A stretch of DNA of 64,000 bases. Source: Neostapfia colusana. Lineage: Eukaryota; Streptophyta; Magnoliopsida; Poales; Poaceae. Under the pieces are notes generated by a model. It had not been told where the DNA came from and searched no databases. It was given only the letters and a program-made list of their open reading frames with translations. Below are positions 56,159 to 64,000 of the stretch, in pieces. Positions within the stretch are counted from its first letter, which is position 1. Each line of letters begins with the position of its first letter. The stretch covers positions 35,250,699 through 35,314,698 of the forward strand of contig JASWHV010000013.1 of assembly GCA_030760725.1 (NCBI GenBank). Direction: 5' to 3'. Made by a program: the position numbers and the translations under genes.

Positions 56159-57124
56159 ATGACAGCGGATAGACAGTTGGAGAACGGGTGGGTGGTACCC
56201 CACTGTTCTCACCGCAGCGGCTATTCGGAAACGTTGAGGCAAATGCTTCAATATTTCGGGTATGATAAGATGCCGCAGTATGTTGCCAAAGAAGAAGGTG
56301 AGGAGGGGAACAAGACGTGGACGATCCATGTCGAAGTTCCTGCAGGGCCTACGCCACCCGGTTGGGCGCCGTTCACCATTACGGTGAGAGGTAGACAACC
56401 GGAGGGAATGTGGCAGGTGGCAGCCCGCGACACCATGTCGCGTTTCTGCCAGCTACACGTGAGAGCTATGGAGGGCACTCCATACGCGATCGTTCCGGTG
56501 GAAGGACGGGCTAATCACGTGTGGGAAGGGAGGTATATGGAGGCAACAGATCCGGGTTGCCCAAGGTACAACCCCGCGGAGGCGAGCCTCAGCCTCCAAT
56601 TGAAAGCAGGAAAGGCCGTAATGGACAACCAAGCTGTCCATACAGAGGGTCTTGCTGCAAGACTTAAAGAAAGTACCAGCCGTGGAGACCACTTCGAGAT
56701 TGCTCACAGCGCACTCCGCAATGTGCTCCTTCCGATGATCAAGCGACTGAACGAACAGCATAATCAGTTGCATCGTCTGAAGAAGGCGAAGAAGAAAAGC
56801 CGCGTCGATATCACGGCTTTGCAAGAGCAAGTGCAGGCTTTGACCCAGCAGAACGAGGTCCTTACTCAAGAGCGGGATGACGCTATTGAGGAAGGGTAAG
56901 GCTGGGAAGAAGACTACAACCAGGCCATGGACGAGGTACATGCGTTGCAGGACCTCGTACCTCCGGTATTGGGTATACCGGTGGTCTTGGGTCTTCCGGC
57001 AATGGGAGAACCTGAGATGGGAGAGGAGGTTGTAGATCCAGAGCCACCAGCAGAGGTACCGGAGGAGGACGACCCACAGGAGGTCGAGTTCTACTCCGAG
57101 AAGGGGGTTACCGTTGCCAAGTAG
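56159..57124 (+). pseudogene. Extra ORF of X between leader and gag
   Basis: ATG at 56159 directly follows a splice-acceptor-like TTTTTACAG. The protein starts MTADRQLENGWVVPHC and has a globular N-terminal half (GWAPFTITVRGRQPEGMWQV, VWEGRYME). A basic patch (KKAKKKSR) and a coiled coil (VDITALQEQVQALTQQNEVL) follow. A stop TAA at 56897-56899, probably from CAA, interrupts it; the same frame continues to 57124 with an acidic tail (EEVVDPEPPAEVPEEDDPQE). About 320 residues if read through. No known catalytic domain. Extra ORFs beside gag are known in several plant Ty3/gypsy lineages, but their function is not. It could be an RNA- or particle-associated factor. Confidence 0.6.
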
Positions 57125-57376
57125 GGCAACCAGAGTGGAGTAACCCAAACTTTTGTAACCAGGGACATGTCGTGTAGGCAGTAGTGTATGTATAGGTAGT
57201 GATGACATGAGCACGACTTCTCGGAGACCCAATAATAATGTATCTTGTATAAAGTTTATGCTATATCAATATATGTGAATGTTGTGCAAATTATTCATGC
57301 GTCACTTTAATACCTACTGTTGCATATGGAATTTTATGTATGACATGTGCTGATCGCTGCTGTTTTGAATTTCAGA

Positions 57377-58882
57377 ATGACGCATACTCGTGCCAACCCA
57401 GACGTTGGGGGTTCTAGTCAAGGGGGAGAAACATCCCAAAAGCCTCCCGAGGACTCCTCGGGACAGCAACAGCAACAACAAACACCGCCACCGCCATCGC
57501 CAACGGTTACATTGGCCGACATTGTTGCGGCAATGGCGGGTTCTCATCAGCAGCACACGGAGTTGCTGCAGACCCTTATTGCAAATACGTCTCGACCAGA
57601 GAGGCATCATGATCGTGAGGAGCATCAACAGAGCTCCTACCGTGACTTTCTAGCGACTCATCCCCCGGTATTCTCAAGGGCGGATGAACCCCTCGATGCG
57701 GACAACTGGCTCCGCACAATGGAAATGAAGTTCGGGCTGCTCCAAGTGAGTGAGCAGCGCAAGACTCAGGTCGCGGTCCAGCAGCTCCAGGGATCCGCGA
57801 GCGCGTGGTGGTCGAACTACTGTGCTTCGCAGCCGACTGACCGAGTTATGACCTGGACGGAATTCTGGACGGCCTTCAGGGCCTATCACATACCGCCGGG
57901 TCTCATGAAGAGGAAGACGCAGGAGTTCTTACACCTGCAACAAGGGAGCCGGAACACGCTGGAATATTCCAGGGCGTTCAATGATCTCGCGCTCTATGCT
58001 TCGTATCACGCCGATACCGATGAGAAGCGGCGGGATCACTTCTACCAGGGGCTTAACCTGCTCCTGAAGGACAAGCTGGCGATGTTCAATCGCGGCAGCC
58101 TCAACGACATAATTGATGCTGCGATTGTTCAGGAGGACTCCGGCAAGGAGTTAGCAGCGGTAGAAAGAAAGCGAAGTGCGCCGCAAAGCAGCGGAGAAGG
58201 AGGCGGTTCTTCTCAGAAATTCCGGATGGTGAATCGCCCACCATCGGGTCCACGTTGGCAGCCACCACAGAGGCCGATGCCGTTCCGCAGTCGGCCATAT
58301 TCTTCACCAGCCTTCAGGCCAGCACTGCCAGCACCACCTCCGCAACAACAACAGCAGCAGCGGGCGATGCCGCGTGCGTATGCACCTCAGCAGCGCATGC
58401 TGGGCTTTCGTCTCCCAAGCACCGGACCAGCAGCGGCCACATGCTACAAATGTGGTCGTTCAGGACACTTCGCCAGAAGTTGCCCTGAGAGGGAAGGCGG
58501 CGGAGTTGAACCACAGTTTCCGGGGAGGAATCAGCCCCGGAACCCTACTAATGCGCGGCGGGAAAACCCTAGGCCCGGCACTGTCCACCAACTCGCCATA
58601 GAGGACGTGCCGGAGGGAGAGCCAATCCTTGCGGGTATGTTCCAACTCCACCAGCATCCCGCCATAGTACTATTTGATTCAGGCGTCACACATAGCTTTA
58701 TTAGCCAAGCTTTCATTGCTAAGTACAGCTTGCAAATGCTACCCACCGACAGTCCATATGTGATCTGTTCACCGGGTGGGAAAATTTCAGCAAGCATGAT
58801 GGTCCCAAAAGCGCTATTATGCTTAGTGGGTAGAGTGTACCCTACGTCTCTCATAATTTTTGAGGGCCAAAGTCGTGGTTAA
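57377..58882 (+). pseudogene. X gag and protease start
   Basis: ATG at 57377, again preceded by an acceptor-like AATTTCAG. Gln/Pro-rich N-terminus, then capsid (LDADNWLRTMEMKFGLLQVS, SASAWWSNYCASQP, EFWTAFRAYHIPPGLMKRK), a Gln/Pro-rich linker and the zinc knuckle CYKCGRSGHFARSC. Then comes the protease motif VLFDSGVTHSFIS, in which the usual DSGATHSF has Ala changed to Val. The frame stops at 58880-58882. A small deletion around 58868-58880 seems to have removed the GLDVILGMDW block and shifted the frame. Otherwise intact. Confidence 0.92.
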
Positions 58883-61800
58883 CCCGCCACGGCGCTGTTT
58901 TAGACACCGTCCTCCGAATCGTGCACTTGAACTCAAAAGTGCACGAATCTCATTCTTTATTTCTGGACAGTCCAGAAATAAAACTTCCAAGCGTCTATCA
59001 ATCCACAACTATCAGATTGGAAGACATTCTAGTGGTCCGAGAGTTCCCTGACATGTTCCCGGATGATTTACCGGGGATGCCACCCGATAGAGAGGTGGAG
59101 TTCAAGATTGAACTTGCACCAGGAACCATGCCAATATCCCGAAGGCCGTACAAGATGGCACCCAAGGAATTGGCTGAACTGAAGACTCAACTAACGGACT
59201 TGCTGGAGAAGGGTTTTATTAGGCCGAGCTCCTTGCCATGGGGCTGTTCGGCATTATTTGTGAAGAAGAAGGATGAGACGTTACGGCTTTGCGTGGACTA
59301 TCATCCATTAAACGCCGTAACCATCAAGAACAAGTACCCGTTGCCACGGATCGACATGTTGTTTGATCAGTTGGTCGAAGCAAAGATCTTTTCCAAGATG
59401 GACTTAAGATCCGGATACCACCAGATTAAGATACGGGCTGAGGGCATTCCGAAGACGGCGTTCTCGACGAGGTACAGACTTTATGAGTACCTGGTCATGT
59501 CCTTCGGCCTCACCAACGCTCCAGCTCACTTCATGTATTTGATGAACTCGGTATTCATGCCGGAGCTGGACAAGTTTGTCATGGTCTTCATCGACGACAT
59601 ACTGGTATATTCCAAGTCGGAGGAAGATCACAAGAAGCATCTGCGTATAGTCTTGCAACGGCTGCGGGATCACAAGCTATACGCGAAGTTCAGCAAGTGC
59701 GAATTCTGGATATCGCAAGTGCCTTTTCTCGGGCATATCATCTCAGCGGAGGGCATCGCTGTAGACCCGAGCAAGATCACACAAGTGCTGAATTGGAAAT
59801 CCCCGAGAACTGTTCACGAGGTACGGAGTTTCCTCGGACTCGTGGGATATTATCGGAGGTTCATTTCGAACTTCTCGAAGATTGACAAGCCTATGACAGA
59901 GCTGCTGAAGAAGGCTACCAAATATGTTTGGAGTCCAGCATGTGAAGCAGCATTCAAGGCATTAGTGAAGAACCTAAAATCTGCACCGGTTTTGGCGCAG
60001 CCAGACACAACAACACCGTTTGATGTGTACTGTGATGCATCCGGCATTGGGCTCGGATGTGTGCTGATGCAAGACCGAAGAGTGGTCGCATATGAGTCAC
60101 GACAGCTTAGAAACCATGAGCAGAATTATCCAACTCACGACTTGGAGCTCGCTGCCATGGTACTTGCACTTAAAATGTGGAGGCACTACCTACTCGGTAA
60201 CCTCGTACATTTATATACCGACCACAAGAGCCTCAAGTACATATTCACTCAGAAGGAGCTGAACATGAGGCAGCGAAGATGGTTAGAGTTGATAAAGGAT
60301 TATGAAATAGAGATCCATTATCACCCCGGCAAAGCAAACGTAGTGGTGGATGCGCTGAGTCGCAAGTCACACGTCAACAATCTGACTATCACACCGTTGG
60401 AAGAGAGCGAACCACCACTGCATGTGATTCCACATGGAGCTCTCTACAACTTAGCTTTGATCCCCACCATCCATGAAGAGATAGCGGCAGCTCAGAAACA
60501 TGACAAGGGCATGTCGCATTTGCAGAGACGTGTAGACAGTGGGGAGCTGAAGTGTTTCCGGAAAGACAGAGATGACGTCTTATGGTTCAAGGGCCGGATC
60601 GTCGTACCCCATAACCCGGAGTTACGGAAGAAATTTTTTAATGAGGCTCACTTGTCAAAATTTTCTATTCACCCCGGCAGCAACAAAATGTATCAAGAAC
60701 TCAGAAGCAGGTTTTGGTGGACACGGATGAAGCGGGAGATCGCCAAGTACGTGTCCGAGTGTGATATATGTCGAAGGGTGAAGGAAGATCATATGCGGAA
60801 ACCGGGACTGCTACAACCACTGGGCGTTCCTGCCTGGAAGTGGGAGGACGTGAGCATGGACTTCATCGTCGGTTTGCCCACCACTTTTAAGAAACATCAT
60901 TCTGTGTGGTTAATCGTCGACCGGCTCACCAAAGTTGCCCATTTCATCCCGGTCAACACCAACTACAACGCCAAGAAGTACGCTGAACTGTATATCTCGC
61001 GGATCCTATGCTTGTATGGCGTACCCCATACCATCATATCGGATCGGGGCACTTTATTTGTGTCCCATTTTTTGGAGCAGCTACACGCTGCGTTGGGGAC
61101 AAAGCTGATCTGTAATTCAGCGTACCACCCGCAGATGGATGGGCAAACCGAGCGGGTAAATCAGATTCTAGAAGATATGCTACGAGCTTGCGCTATCAAC
61201 CATGGCAAGAATTGGGATGATCACTTGCAGTTAGCTGAGTTCTCGTACAACAATGGGTATCAAGCCAGCATCAAGATGGCGCCTTACGAGGCGCTATATG
61301 GGAGGAAATGCCGCACACCACTAAATTGGTGTGAGTCTGGCGAAAGGGTTACCTTCGGGATTGACCTTGTCAGTAACGCGGAGGAAAAGGTTCGGATGAT
61401 TCAAGCGAACCTAAAAGCCGCCCAATCCTGACAGAAGCAATATGCGGACCGGAGAAGGCGCCCACTACAATTCGAAGTCGGGGATCACGTATACTTACGT
61501 GTATCTCCAATGAAGGGCGTAAACAGATTCGGGGTGAGAGGAAAGTTGGCACCCCAATTCATCGGTCCATTTCAGATTACCGAAAGATGTGGATCAGTAG
61601 CATACCGGCTGAAATACCAGAAGCACTCTTTGGTGTGCACGACATCTTTCATATTTCCCAGCTGAGGAAGTGTCTTAAGCTATCAACTACCATTCAGCTG
61701 TAGGATATAGAAGAACTGAAACCGGATCTCACATATCGGGAGGAACCGGTTCAGATTATTGATGAAAAGGCCCGAACCACGCGCAACCGTACGTTGTGGT

Positions 61801-61907
61801 TCTACAAGGTTCTATGGAGTAATCACTCCATGGACAAAGCGACATGGGAGAGCGAAGGATTTCTTCGCGCTAACTACCCCGACTTTTTCACGTCGTATAT
61901 CCAGTAA
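58883..61907 (+). pseudogene. X pol: reverse transcriptase, RNase H, integrase, chromodomain
   Basis: Long open part 58921-61431. RT: KIELAPGTMPISRRPYKMAP, LRLCVDYHPLN, KMDLRSGYHQIKI, active site VFIDDILVYS. RNase H: YCDASGIGLGCVL, DLELAAMVL, YTDHKSL, DALSRK. Integrase: HH-CC finger (HLSKFSIHPG, CDICRR), then core Asp in LIVDRLTK, Asp in IISDRGTLF and Glu in GQTERVNQ. All catalytic residues are present. Damage: TGA at 61429-61431 (Arg codon CGA likely), a frameshift near 61615, and TAG at 61701-61703. Past these the frame gives PQFIGPFQITERCG, VHDIFHISQLRKCLK and a chromodomain-like LWFYKVLWSNHSMDKATWES, ending TAA at 61907. Chromodomain plus element structure place it in Tekay/Del. Confidence 0.95.
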
Positions 61908-61963
61908 TTTTCCACCGTCCTCTCTCTCATTTTTACCTTATAATCTCGGGACGAGATTCTTTT

Positions 61964-61974
61964 AAGGGGGGAAG
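61964..61974 (+). other. Polypurine tract of X
   Basis: AAGGGGGGAAG, just before AATGTAAGGGCC where the 3' LTR begins. Confidence 0.8.
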
Positions 61975-61976
61975 AA

Positions 61977-64000
61977 TGTAAGGGCCTAAGTTTTTGGCAC
62001 ATATTCAAGTGTTCATCACCACACACACACACACACCTCATTTGAAGAAAGTTGATGAACACATTTGAAGAGCAAGTAACCACCATCAAAATGCTCATTA
62101 GAAGATAAACTCACAAAATGCAAAAGTGGCATTTCCCACATGCATCATAGGGGCAGGACATATGAGAAACTCCTTCACCTTGCTAGGGATGTCCATGCCA
62201 AGTTTTACCCAAATTCAAAACCTTTTTGAAGTCTTTTTGGGTATAGCTAGAAAGAGGGTGGTTTGAACTCAAATTCAAATTCAAACTGTTTTCATCCCAT
62301 GAATTCAAAAATGGGAAGCATATTCTCACTCAGCACATTTTTGTGAGCTCACACACCCATTTTCACTCCATTTGGAGTTTATCTTGACATGAGCTAAGTT
62401 TAGCAAATTCAAACTTTATTTGAATTTCAAAAATATGTGCTGAAATTTAGTCAAACTAAACCCAATTTGAATTCTAACCAATTCAAATGGCTCAGGGGTA
62501 GATAATTCAAATCACCATGGGCATTGTGGGGATTACTGTTTACAACAATAATAGAGAGTTAAGTTCAGAGGTTAAAAGGGAAAGGGGACCCACATGTCAG
62601 CCACTAGCCGACTGAAGACTGCACTCGGGTTCTTGCGCCGGACCGAGCAGCCGACACGGCGAAGGCGCGAGCGGGACAGCAGCTGCTTGCCGCCCCGACC
62701 TACTGAACCGCCTCGCTCCCTACTTATCCCCGCGGCCGCCCTGATCAGAGGGAGAACAGCGCACTTTCTGCTTCCTCGCGCAAGAAACGCCGCCTCACTG
62801 CCGATCGCTCGGAACTGATCGGACAGCCGCGATCACAGCCTCCCCACTCCCTTCAAAGCTACGACAAGGTACTAGGGACTCCCCTTCTCCTTCCCCGTTG
62901 CTGGAAATCGGCTTAACCCGGATGATCTCAACTGTACCGAGAGCTCTTTGTAGTGAACTGAGTCCACCGCACCTCGGGCTCCCATGGACAGCCCAACCGG
63001 GAGGTTGTCACGCCCGAGCTAAGGTGTCCCTGGACGCGTTAGGAGCCGGCAATGCTCACCCCCGAGCCACAGCCCGAGGGCTTGATCGCCGGCAATGAAT
63101 TTCCAGTTTTCCCCTTTCTCGGTACAGACCGACCTTCGGATGCGGTTCTGTCAAATTCACGCCCTAGGAAGGGTTAGAGAGTCTCAATCCGTTCCTACAC
63201 AGACTAGACTTGGTAGCGCACAAGTTTCCATCACAACCCTTAGCCTGAGAACCCCTGTAACCGGCGTATTTCGAAGCTTGCCGACGGCGGATCCTGCGGG
63301 AAGCATCGGGCGCACGGTGGGAGCCTACTTCGGACCTCCCCCGAGCTGCTTCGAGCCCATGCCGAGGTTCCTGAAGGACCACTGATGCTTTCCGGACGAT
63401 TGCTCGGTCGGTTGGGGTGCTAGGGAGGTCGGCCGACACGGCCGAAGTTCTTCCGAAGCTGCCGCTCGTCGCCGACCGTGTGCCGGCCATTTTCATGACG
63501 AACTGAGCCCAAAATCGTGTTCCCCGAGTGAACTTAGGCAAAGGCGGCCAGAATCATGAAGTTTGGAGCACCACAGAGGCTGCCGGCGAGCTCTCCGGCG
63601 AGGCGTCGCGGCGGTCGAACGCGGGCGTCGGGAGGTAGAAGAAGCCGGGTGGCCCATGTGTCGGCGGCTCGGATTTTAAATCTGGGATCAGTCTGCGGCT
63701 CGGATCCAGTGTGCTGGCGTGCAAAATTCCGTGGACCCCGGTGTTCCATCGCCTCAGCGCCCAACACGTGTAACCGTGGTCCCACCGGCAGATTTAAACA
63801 TTTCCCCAATTTTTCAGATTTCATTAAAACTTCAAATCCTCATAACTTTGGATAGGAAACTCCAAATCGAGTGAACCAAATTTTGTTGGATTCAGCTCTC
63901 TGAGTACTTTCCAGCAAATCAAGTTTCACTTCATGAAAATCCTTATTTCTCCAGAATTAATTCTTCAAAATTTAAACTGTTTAGAATTTTAACTGGTAAT
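61977..64000 (+). repeat. 3' LTR of X (first about 2.0 kb)
   Basis: Starts TGTAAGGGCC and follows the 5' LTR base for base with scattered substitutions until the window ends. The corresponding 5' LTR part is 40048 to about 42080. The mini-gene segment of this LTR lies beyond the window. Confidence 0.92.

Larger units (their letters stand above)
40048..64000 (+). mobile_element. Tekay/Del-like chromovirus 'X' (right end outside window)
   Basis: 5' LTR 40048-47511 (split by solo LTR Y), PBS 47513-47524, leader split by solo LTRs Z and W, extra ORF, gag, pol with chromodomain, then the 3' LTR from 61977 to past the window. The two LTR starts (TGTAAGGGCC) agree closely over the 2 kb that can be compared, with an 11-bp indel (AGAGAATTCAG at about 40680) and a one-unit CA-repeat difference. 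X is the youngest host in nest 2 and the least damaged autonomous-type element in the window, yet has several stops and shifts. Confidence 0.92.

Noticed and set aside
56453..57232. 259-codon minus-strand frame opposite the X extra ORF
   Set aside because: Leu/His/Arg-rich antisense of a coiled-coil and acidic coding region; no start context or similarity.

Overview
The window is plant nuclear DNA, most likely from a grass (Poaceae). The split gene with GT-AG introns and the mix of retroelements (chromoviruses with 3-4 kb LTRs, a Tat/Retand-type element, a SIRE/Maximus-type copia element, a CACTA transposon) are typical of large grass genomes. No bacterial, organellar, tRNA, rRNA or CRISPR features were seen. 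Only one host gene is recognisable: the 5' third of an IGHMBP2/SMUBP-2-like SF1 helicase gene on the minus strand (six in-phase exons, 1906-3415). To its left lies the 3' end of a chromodomain-bearing Ty3/gypsy element (1-~1651). Nearly everything right of about 3.9 kb is transposable element.

The rest resolves into two nests of insertions, most anchored by target-site duplications (TSDs). Nest 1: a chromovirus-type LTR 'V' (minus, 5571-27530) holds a complete but decayed CRM-like chromovirus 'CRM-1' (minus, 6328-25731, TSD GGTTA). CRM-1 was hit just after its primer-binding site by a Tekay-like solo LTR 'Z-prime' (plus, 13031-24768, TSD CTGTG/CGGTG). Z-prime holds a full-length non-autonomous Tat/Retand-like element (minus, 16204-24125, TSD ACGTA). 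A CACTA transposon (27531 to about 33545) follows, with TNP2 and TNPA-like relics and an LTR-like insertion. Nest 2: a SIRE-type copia element (34598-38179) is interrupted by a Tekay-like LTR fragment 'T' (from 38180). T is interrupted by a second CRM-like element 'CRM-2' (minus, from 38752), and CRM-2's integrase by a Tekay/Del-like chromovirus 'X' (plus, 40048 to past the window end). X carries three solo LTRs: Y (43565-46981, TSD GATTG), Z (minus, 48138-52181, TSD ACGCA) and W (52665-55760, TSD GATTG). X encodes an extra coiled-coil ORF, gag, protease, reverse transcriptase/RNase H and integrase with chromodomain, lightly damaged.

The most striking observation is that six different LTRs (X, Y, Z, Z-prime, W, V) each carry the same two-exon mini-gene arrangement. 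A 69-84 nt exon A, rich in Glu, Pro, Asp and Gln, ends at an AG|GCAAG (GC-type) splice donor. A roughly 1 kb intron follows, then a short exon B ending in an acidic or E-W-E-x-x-T-P tail and a stop. Phase is identical in all six, and a stem-loop with covarying pairs sits upstream of each acceptor. Second, a roughly 55-bp minisatellite with a CACGTGGC (G-box) core occurs upstream of the TATA box in the U3 of two unrelated lineages (the Tat element and solo LTR W). Most in-frame stops in the element genes are of the C-to-T type, as expected for old methylated repeats.
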